Shown one piece after another: positions 52,820 to 60,821 of a DNA stretch of 64,000 nt. The position numbers and the translations under genes are program-made. Each line of letters opens with the position of its first letter. The first letter of the stretch is position 1. The stretch is from Actinobacteria bacterium HGW-Actinobacteria-2 (GTDB taxonomy: Bacteria > Actinomycetota > Actinomycetes > Propionibacteriales > Propionibacteriaceae), in NCBI GenBank assembly GCA_002841335.1, contig PHEY01000008.1, positions 1 through 64,000 of the forward strand, given 5' to 3'. A model generated the notes under the pieces. It did no database searches, was not told where the DNA came from, and was given only the letters and a program-made list of their open reading frames with translations.

Positions 52820-53341
52820 GTGAGGCTCGAAGTACTCGCGACCCGGCATCGCAGCCTGGCGGTCACAGCGTGTGAATGGCGTGCGTTCGGCATGGCCGAC
52901 CCCGAACGGATGGCCGACGAGGTCTTCGAGCGCCTGGTGAACTGCGATGATCCCAACTTCACCGACTTCTACGCCGCCGTGGACGCGGTGGTCACACTCA
53001 CCTACGCCCGCCACGCGGCGAAGGAGAGCACCCTCGACCGGCTGACCCGCGGCATGAAGGTATCCCGCCCCGGCCCCACCGACGCAATGCTGCTGGTGTT
53101 GAGCAACCTGCGCCACAAGCACCGCCAGCTCCTGCAGCTGCGCTACTGGGACGCGCTGACCCCAGCCGAAGCCGCCGAGGCTCTGCAGCTCACCGCCGAG
53201 GCATTCGCCGAGCGCGAGGCCAAGGCCGAGGAACGGTTCATGGCCAAGGCCACCCGTCGCTACCCCGAACTCGCCGGACGGGCGGTCGGTCCGTTGGTGT
53301 CGGCAGCCAAGCCGGGCGTCCACCGTCGCCGCGTCGAGTAG
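52820..53341 (+). CDS. Sigma-70 region 4-like protein
   Basis: 173 residues from a GTG at 52820. The middle has LRHKHRQLLQLRYWDALTPAEAAEALQLTAEAFAEREAKAEERF, a region 4-like helix-turn-helix. Region 2 is poorly recognisable, so the protein may be a degenerate ECF factor or a DNA-binding relative. It follows efeB by 60 bases. A TTAGGTTGA half-site lies just before the start; too weak to call an iron box. Confidence 0.6.
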   Translation: MRLEVLATRHRSLAVTACEWRAFGMADPERMADEVFERLVNCDDPNFTDFYAAVDAVVTLTYARHAAKESTLDRLTRGMKVSRPGPTDAMLLVLSNLRHKHRQLLQLRYWDALTPAEAAEALQLTAEAFAEREAKAEERFMAKATRRYPELAGRAVGPLVSAAKPGVHRRRVE

Positions 53342-53383
53342 CGCATCAGCCTCACTGCCTGCAGGAAGAGCTCAACGACGCGG

Positions 53384-54331
53384 TCAGTCGCAGGCGTGGG
53401 TGCCCAACTCGAGGACCGGAAGCTGACTGGCCGCTTCGGCCACCACGAACCGCCACAGCTGGGTTGCCGCCGGGGTGAGGGTGCGTCGACTCATCCGCAC
53501 CACCAGCCAGTTGCGGCAGATCGGCAGGCCGGTCACGTCCAGCACGGCGAGCCGCCCGTCGGCGAGCTCCCCGGCGATGGTGTGCCCCGAGATCAGCGCC
53601 ACCCCCATGCCTGCCATCACCGCCTGCTTGATGGTCTCGTTCGAGCTCAGCACCATGCCGATGTTGGGCTCACGTCCGGCGGTCGCGAACAGCGAATCCA
53701 AATGCAGGCGCGTGCCGGAGCCGTGCTCGCGGGCCAGGACCGGCTCTTCGGCCACCGTGGCGAAGTCGTAGGGACGCCCGGTACGCGCCTGCTCGACCAC
53801 CAGTCGGTGGTCCGGCGCGGCGATGATCACGTAGGGGTGCTTGCCGAAGGCCTCGGCAAGCATCTGTGCTGCCGCCGGCGGACGTCCCATCACCACCAGG
53901 TCGACCTCGAAGCTCTCCAGCCATCCCAGCACCTCGTCACGGTTGCCGATGCGCAGCGCGATCTCGATCCCGGGATGCGCCCGCTGGAAGGCGGCCAGGA
54001 CGAAGGGGGCGTAGTACTTCGCGGTGCTCACCGCACCCAGGGTCACGTGGCCACTGCCGGCCGACCGCAATGCTTTGAGTTCCTCAGCGGCGTCGGCCAG
54101 CTCGGCGTCGATGCGATGGGCCGCTTCCACCAGGATCCGTCCGGCCTGGGTGGCGTGTTGGCCGCCAGGGCCGCGCTCGATGAGGGGCAGGCCGACCTGG
54201 CGTTCCAGGAGCCGCACCTGCTGGGCGATCGCCGGACCGGTGAGGTGGAGACGTTCGGCGGCGGCGGCCAGCGAGCCGGTCTCGACGACCGCCCCCAGGA
54301 AGCGGAGTTGCCGCAGCGTGATGTCCTTCAT
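53384..54331 (-). CDS. cbbR: LysR-type regulator, probable CbbR
   Basis: 315 residues from the ATG of MKDITLRQLRFL. N-terminal winged helix (LRFLGAVVETGSLAAAAERLHLTGPAIAQQVRLLERQVGLPLIERG), linker helix and a periplasmic-binding-like effector domain (AVSTAKYYAPFVLAAFQRAHPGIEIALRIGNRDEVL, SSNETIKQAVMAGMGVALISGHTIAGEL), the latter like CbbR. It is divergent from cbbF with 80 bases between, the standard arrangement for a CBB activator responding to metabolites such as RuBP or NADPH. Confidence 0.9.
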   Translation of the reverse strand: MKDITLRQLRFLGAVVETGSLAAAAERLHLTGPAIAQQVRLLERQVGLPLIERGPGGQHATQAGRILVEAAHRIDAELADAAEELKALRSAGSGHVTLGAVSTAKYYAPFVLAAFQRAHPGIEIALRIGNRDEVLGWLESFEVDLVVMGRPPAAAQMLAEAFGKHPYVIIAAPDHRLVVEQARTGRPYDFATVAEEPVLAREHGSGTRLHLDSLFATAGREPNIGMVLSSNETIKQAVMAGMGVALISGHTIAGELADGRLAVLDVTGLPICRNWLVVRMSRRTLTPAATQLWRFVVAEAASQLPVLELGTHACD

Positions 54332-54333
54332 GA

Positions 54334-54370
54334 AGATGCATAGTATCTCTTTGCTTGCGCCAAAAATACT
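54334..54370. promoter_or_regulatory. Candidate CbbR-binding region
   Basis: Between cbbR and cbbF: an interrupted palindrome AGAT-N7-ATCT (54334-54348) and a wider pair AGTAT (54342-54346) / ATACT (54366-54370). Such symmetrical AT-rich elements in a divergent LysR promoter are typical binding sites. Confidence 0.5.
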
Positions 54371-54411
54371 GTGCCTTCCCTTTCGTTCGATCGAGGCCGA
54401 CACTGGACAGC

Positions 54412-55470
54412 ATGTACAGCGATCAGATGTCTCTCGCGGACGCCCTGGCCACCTGGAGTGGCGAGTCGGACGAGCGTCAGGCCTTGTCCGAGATCGTTGT
54501 CGCGCTCGCTGAAGCCGGCGTCCGGCTGTCGAAGGCCATCGCCATGGCCCCGCTGGAGCCGCCCGCCGTCACCATCACGCCGAGTGCGGGTGAGGGCACC
54601 AACGCCAGCGGTGACGAGCAGAAGCCGATGGATCTGTACGCCGACAAGGTGGTGCTCGATGCCCTGGCCGGGCTGGACGTGGCCGCGTTCTGCTCCGAAG
54701 AGGCCGACGAGCCGGTCACCCTGCGAGCCGGCGGACGCTACGTGGTGGCCGTCGACCCGGTGGACGGCTCGTCCAACCTGGACGTGAACGCGCCGGTCGG
54801 CACCATCTTCGCGATCCTGCCCGCCGTGGACAGCGAGGATCAGATGCCGGCGATCCTGCAGGCCGGCAACCGCCAACTGGCCGCCGGAATGATCGTCTAC
54901 GGACCGAGCACGGTGCTGATGCTGACCGTCGGCGAGGGCACCGACCTCTACGTCCTGGACCTCAACACCCACCACTTCCGGCTGGCCCGTGGTGGCATCC
55001 AGTTGCCCACCGAGGCCAACGAGTACGCGATCAACGCCTCCAATGCCCGGCATTGGGGGCCGGGGATCGCCGAATACATCGGCGACCTGGTGCGCGGCAA
55101 GTCGGGGCCCCGCGAGCAGGCGTTCAACATGCGCTGGCTGGCGTCCCTGGTGGCCGAGGCCTATCGGATCCTCACTCGCGGAGGGGTCTTCCTCTACCCC
55201 GCCGACGACCGCAAGGGCTACGAGAACGGCCGGATCCGGCTGGTGTACGAAGCCAACCCGATCTCGTTTCTGGTCACTCAGGCCGGCGGCAAGGCCACCA
55301 ACGGGGTCGACGACATCCTCGACCTCACGCCCATCCACCTGCACCAACGCGTGCCGCTGGTGTTCGGCTCGGCAACCAAGGTCGATCGGGTACGTCGCTA
55401 CCTGGTCGATCCCAACCTTCAGAACGCCAGCTCGCCACTGTTCTCCTCCCGCGGCCTGTTCCGCGACTGA
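54412..55470 (+). CDS. cbbF: Fructose-1,6-bisphosphatase class I (CBB type)
   Basis: 352 residues from MYSDQMSLADAL. Motifs: EEADEPV (metal), DPVDGSSNLDVNAPVGTIFAI (active site), YGPSTVLMLTVGEG, and RLVYEANPISFLVTQAGGKATNG (substrate). It makes fructose-6-phosphate for RuBP regeneration, and may also dephosphorylate sedoheptulose bisphosphate as CbbF does. First gene of the operon; 33 bases separate it from cbbP. Confidence 0.92.
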   Translation: MYSDQMSLADALATWSGESDERQALSEIVVALAEAGVRLSKAIAMAPLEPPAVTITPSAGEGTNASGDEQKPMDLYADKVVLDALAGLDVAAFCSEEADEPVTLRAGGRYVVAVDPVDGSSNLDVNAPVGTIFAILPAVDSEDQMPAILQAGNRQLAAGMIVYGPSTVLMLTVGEGTDLYVLDLNTHHFRLARGGIQLPTEANEYAINASNARHWGPGIAEYIGDLVRGKSGPREQAFNMRWLASLVAEAYRILTRGGVFLYPADDRKGYENGRIRLVYEANPISFLVTQAGGKATNGVDDILDLTPIHLHQRVPLVFGSATKVDRVRRYLVDPNLQNASSPLFSSRGLFRD

Positions 55471-55503
55471 CCCGAACCCGCCACTGACCCTAAGGAGCCC
55501 ACC

Positions 55504-56379
55504 ATGTCGGTGAAGCATCCGATCATCGTCGTCACCGGTTCCTCCGGCGCCGGCACCAGCACGGTGCAGAACACCTTCGACCAGATCTTCCGGCGCGAAG
55601 GCGTCAAGGCCGCCCACATCGAAGGCGACGCCTTCCACGCCTACGACCGCGCCGGCATGGGTGAGCAGATCGCCCGGGCCGCCGAAGCGGGCAACAACCA
55701 CTTCAGCCACTTCAGCGCCGAGGCCAACCTGTTGGACGAGCTGGGTGCGGTCTTCGCCGAGTTCGGCGAGAGCGGTACCGGGCGCACCCGCCACTACGTC
55801 CATGACGAGATCGAGGCGCAGACCTACGGCAGCCCGCCCGGCACCTTCACCGACTGGCATCCGTTGGATCCGGACTGCGACGTGCTGTTCTACGAGGGCC
55901 TGCACGGTGCCGCGTCCACCGATACTGTCGACTTATCCACCTATGGAGATTTGAAGATCGGTGTCGTGCCGGTGATCAACCTAGAGTGGATCCAGAAGCT
56001 GCACCGGGACCGGTCCGAACGCGGACACGAGCCCGAAGCGATCTCGGCGGCGATCCTGCGCCGGATGCCGGACTACCTGAAGACGATCACCCCGCAGTTC
56101 TCCCGCACCGACATCAACTTCCAGCGGGTGCCGCTGGTGGACACGTCCAACCCGTTCATCGCCCGGACGATCCCCACCCCGGACGAGTCGATGGTGGTGA
56201 TCCGCTTCCGCGACCCGGCCGGCATCGACTTCGGCTACCTGGTGTCGATGATCAACGGCAGCTTCATGTCGCGGGCGAACTCGATCGTCGTCCCGGGCGG
56301 CAAGCTCGATCTGGCCATGCAGCTGATCCTGACCCCGCTGATCAAGCGCCTGGTCGAAAACAAACGGCGGGCCGGCTGA
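55504..56379 (+). CDS. cbbP: Phosphoribulokinase, proteobacterial class I
   Basis: 291 residues, the length of the octameric bacterial class. P-loop GSSGAGTST at 12-20. Asp42, Arg49, Glu131, Lys165, Arg168 and Asp169 fall at the same numbers as the Rhodobacter sphaeroides enzyme. It phosphorylates ribulose-5-phosphate to RuBP, the RuBisCO substrate, and has almost no other role, so it marks a functioning cycle. AAGGAG precedes the ATG. Confidence 0.95.
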   Translation: MSVKHPIIVVTGSSGAGTSTVQNTFDQIFRREGVKAAHIEGDAFHAYDRAGMGEQIARAAEAGNNHFSHFSAEANLLDELGAVFAEFGESGTGRTRHYVHDEIEAQTYGSPPGTFTDWHPLDPDCDVLFYEGLHGAASTDTVDLSTYGDLKIGVVPVINLEWIQKLHRDRSERGHEPEAISAAILRRMPDYLKTITPQFSRTDINFQRVPLVDTSNPFIARTIPTPDESMVVIRFRDPAGIDFGYLVSMINGSFMSRANSIVVPGGKLDLAMQLILTPLIKRLVENKRRAG

Positions 56380-56481
56380 TGATCGTCCGCACCACCCACG
56401 GCTTCGTTCGCGGAGTCCCCACAGCTCTGGCCCGATCGACGGAGACCTCTGCCGGGACTGCTCCTGATTTGGCCCAGAGGC

Positions 56482-56515
56482 AGGCCGGCCAGCACCACTG
56501 GTTGCTGGCCGGCCT
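56482..56515 (+). promoter_or_regulatory. Strong intercistronic hairpin between cbbP and cbbA
   Basis: Perfect 13-bp arms (AGGCCGGCCAGCA and complement) with an 8-base loop and no T-run, 39 bases before the cbbA ATG. It may attenuate, or protect the downstream message. The rest of the 174-base gap holds only a possible 53-codon ORF. Confidence 0.65.
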
Positions 56516-56553
56516 CACCCACCACCACACCACTCACTGACGAGGAGCCGACC

Positions 56554-57624
56554 ATGGCCCGCATCACGCTACGACAGCTGCTGGATCACGCCGGCGAGCA
56601 CGGCTACGGCCTGCCGGCGTTCAACGTCAACAATGCCGAACAGGTGCTGGCCATCATGCGCGCAGCCGAAGCCACCGACTCCCCGGCCATCCTTCAGGTC
56701 AGCCGCGGTGCCCGCAGCTACGCCGGCGACGCCATGGTGCGCAAGATGATCGAGGCCGCCGAGGAGATGTTCCCCACCGTGCCGATCTGCGTCCACCAGG
56801 ACCACGGCAACGGCACGGGCGTGTGCTTCTCGGCGATCGACCAGGGCTACACCTCGGTGATGATGGACGGCTCGCTGCTGGAGGACGCCAAGACCCCCAC
56901 CACCTATGAGCAGAACGTCGCCGTGACCACGGCGGTGCGCGAGTACGCCCACGCCCGCGGGGTGTCGGTCGAGGGTGAGCTGGGCGTCCTGGGACGCCTG
57001 GACACCGGCACCGGCGAGCAGGAGGACGGCCACGGCGCGACCGGCACGCTGGATCGCAGCCAGCTGCTGACCGATCCCGACCAGGCCGTCGACTTCGTCC
57101 AGCGCACGGGAGTGGACGCCCTGGCGATCGCCATGGGCACCTCGCACGGCGCGTACAAGTTCGACAGCAAGCCTGATGCCGAGGTGCTGTCGATGGAGAC
57201 GGTCAAGGCGATCCACCGCCGCCTGCCCGATCTGCATCTGGTGATGCACGGCTCCAGCTCGGTGCCCCAAGAGTTGCAGGACATCTTCAATGCCTGGGGC
57301 GGGCAACTGCCGCAGACCTATGGCGTGCCCATCGAGGAGATCCTCGAAGGCATCCGCTACGGCGTCCGCAAGGTCAACATCGACACCGATCTGCGCCTGG
57401 CCATGACCGGCGCCTTCCGCAAGGTGGCGGTCAGCAACCCGGTGGAGTTCGATCCGCGGAAGTTCCTGATTCCGGCCATGGAGGCGGTCACCGACTTGTG
57501 CCGCCTGCGCTACGAGCAGTTCGGCTCGGCCGGTCAGGCATCCAAGATCACTCCCGTCCCCCTGCCCGACATGGCCGCCCGCTACGCCGACGGCAGCCTC
57601 GACCAGCGCGTCACCACCGGATAG
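56554..57624 (+). CDS. cbbA: Fructose/sedoheptulose-bisphosphate aldolase, class II CbbA type
   Basis: 356 residues. Zinc-dependent class II aldolase: [28 protein letters not shown]-like stretch ([10 protein letters not shown], residues 78-87, zinc His and catalytic Asp), [46 protein letters not shown]. The C-terminus [20 protein letters not shown] is typical of CbbA. It joins triose phosphates in RuBP regeneration. GAGGAG precedes the ATG. Confidence 0.94.
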   Translation: MARITLRQLLDHAGEHGYGLPAFNVNNAEQVLAIMRAAEATDSPAILQVSRGARSYAGDAMVRKMIEAAEEMFPTVPICVHQDHGNGTGVCFSAIDQGYTSVMMDGSLLEDAKTPTTYEQNVAVTTAVREYAHARGVSVEGELGVLGRLDTGTGEQEDGHGATGTLDRSQLLTDPDQAVDFVQRTGVDALAIAMGTSHGAYKFDSKPDAEVLSMETVKAIHRRLPDLHLVMHGSSSVPQELQDIFNAWGGQLPQTYGVPIEEILEGIRYGVRKVNIDTDLRLAMTGAFRKVAVSNPVEFDPRKFLIPAMEAVTDLCRLRYEQFGSAGQASKITPVPLPDMAARYADGSLDQRVTTG

Positions 57625-57649
57625 TCCCGGCCCAACCAAGGAGCCCAGC

Positions 57650-59020
57650 ATGGATCAGTCGAGTCGCTACGCCGACCTCAGCCTCACCGAAGGCGACCTG
57701 ATGGCCGCCGGCACCCACATCCTGTGTGCCTACAAGCTGAAGCAGAAGCCCGGGCAGAGCTACCTGTCGGCCGCTGCCCACCTCGCCGCAGAGTCGTCCA
57801 CCGGCACCAACGTGGAGATCTCCACCACCGACGACTTCACCCGCGGGGTGGATGCGCTGGTCTACTACGCCGACGAGGCGTCCGAGGACGTGCGGATCGC
57901 CTACCCGCTGGACCTTTTCGACCGCAACATGACCGACGGCCGGATGATGATGGTCTCGTTCCTGACCCTCACCATCGGCAACAACCAGGGCATGGGCGAC
58001 ATCGAGTACGCCAAGATGGTCGACTTCTGGGTGCCGCCGGAGGTGATTCGCCAGTTCGACGGGCCGAGCATGAACATCGCCGACCTGTGGCGCATCCTCG
58101 GCCGTCCGACCACCGACGGCGGCTACATCTGCGGCACCATCATCAAGCCGAAGCTGGGCTTGCGTCCCGAGCCGTTCGCCAAGGCGGCCTACGAGTTCTG
58201 GCTGGGTGGGGACTTCATCAAGAACGACGAGCCGCAGGGCAACCAGGTGTTCGCGCCGGTGAAGCAGACCATTCCGCTGGTCTACGACGCGATGAAGCGG
58301 GCGATGGACGAGACCGGCGAGGCCAAGTTGTTCAGCATGAACATCACCGCCGACGATCACCACGAAATGCTGGCTCGCGCCGACTACGCCTTGGGTGTCT
58401 TCGGGCCGGACGCCAACAAGCTGGCCTTCCTGGTGGACGGCTACGTCGGCGGCCCGGGCATGATCACCACTGCGCGGCGCAACTACCCCAACCAGTTCCT
58501 GCACTACCACCGGGCCGGGCATGGGGCGATCACGTCCCCCAGCTCGAAGCGTGGCTACACCGCGTTCGTGCTGGCCAAGATGGCCCGGCTGCAGGGCGCG
58601 TCCGGCATCCATGTAGGCACGATGGGCCACGGCAAGATGGAGGGCGAGGCTGACGACCGGGTGATCGCCTACATGATCGAGCGGGACGAGGCCCAGGGGC
58701 CGGTGTACTTCCAGAAGTGGGACGGCATCAAGGCCACCACGCCGATCGTCTCCGGCGGCATGAACGCGCTGCGTCTGCCCGGCTTCTTCGCCAACCTGGG
58801 GCACGGCAACCTGATCAACACCGCTGGTGGCGGCTCCTACGGCCACCTCGACGGTCCGGCGTCCGGTGCCTTGTCGCTGCGACAGGCCTACGAAGGCTGG
58901 GCCGCCGGAGCTGATCCGGTGGAGTGGGCCCGGACGCACCGGGAGTTCGCCCGGGCGTTCGAGTCGTTCCCCGGCGACGCCGATGCGCTGTACCCGGGTT
59001 GGCGGGAGAAGCTCCTCTGA
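57650..59020 (+). CDS. cbbM: Ribulose-bisphosphate carboxylase, form II
   Basis: 456 residues, close to Rhodospirillum rubrum CbbM (466), and starting with the same MDQSSRY. All active-site residues keep R. rubrum numbers: Lys166 and Lys168 ([10 protein letters not shown]), carbamylated Lys191 with Asp193 and Glu194 ([14 protein letters not shown]), His287 and His291 (HYHRAGHGA), loop 6 Lys329 ([11 protein letters not shown]). No small subunit gene is present, as expected for form II. Last gene of the operon, 25 bases after cbbA with AAGGAG. No RuBisCO activase (CbbQ/CbbO) is visible. Form II in an actinobacterium is unusual. Confidence 0.97.
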   Translation: MDQSSRYADLSLTEGDLMAAGTHILCAYKLKQKPGQSYLSAAAHLAAESSTGTNVEISTTDDFTRGVDALVYYADEASEDVRIAYPLDLFDRNMTDGRMMMVSFLTLTIGNNQGMGDIEYAKMVDFWVPPEVIRQFDGPSMNIADLWRILGRPTTDGGYICGTIIKPKLGLRPEPFAKAAYEFWLGGDFIKNDEPQGNQVFAPVKQTIPLVYDAMKRAMDETGEAKLFSMNITADDHHEMLARADYALGVFGPDANKLAFLVDGYVGGPGMITTARRNYPNQFLHYHRAGHGAITSPSSKRGYTAFVLAKMARLQGASGIHVGTMGHGKMEGEADDRVIAYMIERDEAQGPVYFQKWDGIKATTPIVSGGMNALRLPGFFANLGHGNLINTAGGGSYGHLDGPASGALSLRQAYEGWAAGADPVEWARTHREFARAFESFPGDADALYPGWREKLL

Positions 59021-59024
59021 TTGT

Positions 59025-59062
59025 GGGGTGAGAGTCCATCGGCGGACGGATTCTCACACCCC
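59025..59062 (+). terminator. Hairpin after cbbM
   Basis: GGGGTGAGAGTCC pairs with GGATTCTCA..CCCC with a 2-base bulge, 4 bases after the stop. No T-run; probable end of the cbb transcript. Confidence 0.6.
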
Positions 59063-59143
59063 GGTTCCGTCTCATCACGGCGGCGGAGCCACTGGGGTCG
59101 GCGGTGCTAGCTGGGGGCTCACCGCCGACCCCCTCAGTTTCTG

Positions 59144-59252
59144 CGCTGGTTGAGCGGCGGCGCGGTCAATCCAGCCCTGCTGGTTGAGCAGCGGCGCAGC
59201 CAACCCACCCCTGCTGGTTGAGCAGCGAGCGATGCGAGCGTGTCGAAACCCC
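59144..59252. repeat. Dispersed repeat, three GCTGGTTGAGC units and GTGTCGAAACC end
   Basis: Three direct copies of CTGGTTGAGC(A/G)GCG spaced about 30-45 bases, then CGTGTCGAAACCCC. The same pieces form the palindrome at 18869-18955. With the hairpin before it, this fills the gap downstream of cbbM. Confidence 0.7.
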
Positions 59253-59321
59253 TCCGCGCCTGCTCACAAATCCGCACCCGAGTCTTCCCCCAGCCAGCGG
59301 CCAGGGGGCTAGCCTGGGCAG

Positions 59322-59939
59322 ATGATCGCATTCGTCGCGTTCGATCTGGGCAAAGTGTTGGCCTCCCCGGCCGACCTCTACACCGCGCCCGCGGCCTACC
59401 TCGGGGTGCCGCCGTCGGCCTACGAGGCCGTGTATCGCAGCGGGCGCGCCACCTATGACGGCGGCGGTTCCCGCGTCGAATACTGGGGCCCGCTGCTCAC
59501 CGGGTTGGGCATCGAGCCGACCGCCGAGGCGATCACCCACCTGGCCGAGCTCGACGCCGAGCTGTGGATCCAGTTGCGTCCCTCGGCCGAAGCGATGCTG
59601 GTGACGGTCTACTCCTGGGGGCTGCGGACCGCGCTGGTCAGCAATGGGCCGCTGGCGCTGGGACGGGCCGTCCGGTTTGCCGAGTGGGCGCCACTGATCG
59701 ACCGCGTCTTCATCTCTTCCGAACTGCGCCTCAGTAAGCCCGACCCGGCGATCTTCCCGGCAGTCACCGATCAACTCGGCATCGCCCCCGAGGAGATCGC
59801 CTTCATCGACGACCGTGTCGACTCAGTCGAGGCCGCTGCCGCTTTCGGCTGGCAGAGCCATCTGTGGGTGGACGACGCCGACTCCCTGGCCTGGCTGGCC
59901 GAGGTGTGCGGCCAGGTGTTGCCCGTCCAAGGCGCCTGA
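59322..59939 (+). CDS. HAD-superfamily hydrolase
   Basis: 205 residues. HAD motifs: FDLGKVL (motif I, with Gly-Lys where the second Asp often is), LVSNGPLALG (motif II Ser), SKPDPAIFPAV (motif III Lys) and FIDDRVDSVEAAAAFGWQSHLW (motif IV). It is probably a phosphatase or dehalogenase-like member. It could be a sugar-phosphate phosphatase given the CBB genes, but nothing proves that. Confidence 0.85.
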   Translation: MIAFVAFDLGKVLASPADLYTAPAAYLGVPPSAYEAVYRSGRATYDGGGSRVEYWGPLLTGLGIEPTAEAITHLAELDAELWIQLRPSAEAMLVTVYSWGLRTALVSNGPLALGRAVRFAEWAPLIDRVFISSELRLSKPDPAIFPAVTDQLGIAPEEIAFIDDRVDSVEAAAAFGWQSHLWVDDADSLAWLAEVCGQVLPVQGA

Positions 59940-59944
59940 GCGGG

Positions 59945-60361
59945 TTACTGCTCCGTCGCGCTCGCCACTCTCAGGCGGGAGTCGGCGCGCACCGCCACCA
60001 CGAGCAGCACCGCGTTCAGCGCCTCCAGGCCCGCATATCCCACAGACACCGGGTTGGCCGAGCCGGTCATCGTGATCCCGATCAGCCGCCCCGCGCACAG
60101 ACCGATGCCGATCAACATGGCCGACACCAGGCCGAGCCGCGTCCGGGAATCGTCGAGCGCGCAGTAGCCGTACCACAGGCTGATTCCCACCATCATCACC
60201 CCGACGTCGGTCATGACCCGGACGCTGTCGGGCCGGGAAACCCCCGCGCCCACCAGCGACGCAAACACGTCGGGAGCAGCGGTGTAGCCGGCCCCGAACC
60301 CCAGCCATACGGCGGCATTCAGCCACAGCAGGACCTTCGCGAACTTCTGAGAACTCATCAT
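59945..60361 (-). CDS. DUF4345-like membrane protein
   Basis: About 138 residues from ATG-ATG at 60361 (the second ATG is better spaced from AGGAG). Four membrane helices, with GYTAAPDVFASLVGAGVSRPDSVRVMTDVGVMMVGISLWYGYCAL and GLCAGRLIGI. The pattern is of small DUF4345-like proteins of unknown function. It converges with the HAD gene. Confidence 0.7.
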   Translation of the reverse strand: MMSSQKFAKVLLWLNAAVWLGFGAGYTAAPDVFASLVGAGVSRPDSVRVMTDVGVMMVGISLWYGYCALDDSRTRLGLVSAMLIGIGLCAGRLIGITMTGSANPVSVGYAGLEALNAVLLVVAVRADSRLRVASATEQ

Positions 60362-60506
60362 GCTCTCCTCTCGCGCCGACGTCGCACGGGTCGTGTCGCG
60401 ATATATCGCTCCGGCGAATCTAGGGCCAGCACCGGTCTCGGTCAACCGGCGAGCGCCGACTTATCCGGGTTATGAGCGCAGACTCCGGCGCTCCTGATAC
60501 CAACCA

Positions 60507-60561
60507 CCGAGTTGCCGTGGTTTTGAACGCCATTTCGCCCTTGAAAACCCCGGCAACTCGG
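60507..60561. repeat. Imperfect palindrome CGAGTTGCC...GGCAACTCG
   Basis: Arms CCGAGTTGCCGTGGTTTT and its near complement; a third arm-like piece (CAAAACCCCGGTAACTC) is at 60593-60610. Unlike the other repeats in this window. Confidence 0.55.
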
Positions 60562-60666
60562 CGGTGACTGGCCACGCCCGCCCAGGAAGCCCGCAAAACC
60601 CCGGTAACTCAGCTCTTCGGCCTGGCATCCCAGCGATGTCGCCGTGCACGAACACCACCCCGACCG

Positions 60667-60744
60667 GACGGCGTTGCCGCCGGGGACGGGGTCGATCGAT
60701 AGGAACCTGCCGGTGGCCGGGTTGTAGAGCCGGGCGCCCATCAC
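60667..60744 (-). pseudogene. RHS-core remnant
   Basis: The minus strand encodes MGARLYNPATGRFLSIDPVPGG, the core motif at the end of RHS/YD-repeat proteins. It is followed by no toxin tip and preceded by non-coding sequence with half of a palindromic repeat. So only a short relic of an RHS gene remains. Confidence 0.6.
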
Positions 60745-60751
60745 GGTGAGG

Positions 60752-60785
60752 CGACGCGCCCATAGTGAGGGCGATCTGAAACGTG
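60752..60785. repeat. Half copy of the GAGGGCG palindromic repeat (copy 4, decayed)
   Basis: AGTGAGGGCGATCTGAAACG resembles the left arm of the copies at 33982 and 48973; the second arm is missing. Confidence 0.4.
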
Positions 60786-60821
60786 TCCAAGCGTGCCCGC
60801 CAACCCGAGGCGATGCGGCAG

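Noticed and set aside
52800-52822. Possible second iron box before the sigma-like gene
   Set aside because: Only a half-site, TTAGGTTGA, is present; no matching second half.
54328-55905. 525-codon ORF antisense to cbbF and cbbP
   Set aside because: Composition is a shadow of the two enzymes and no motif is present.
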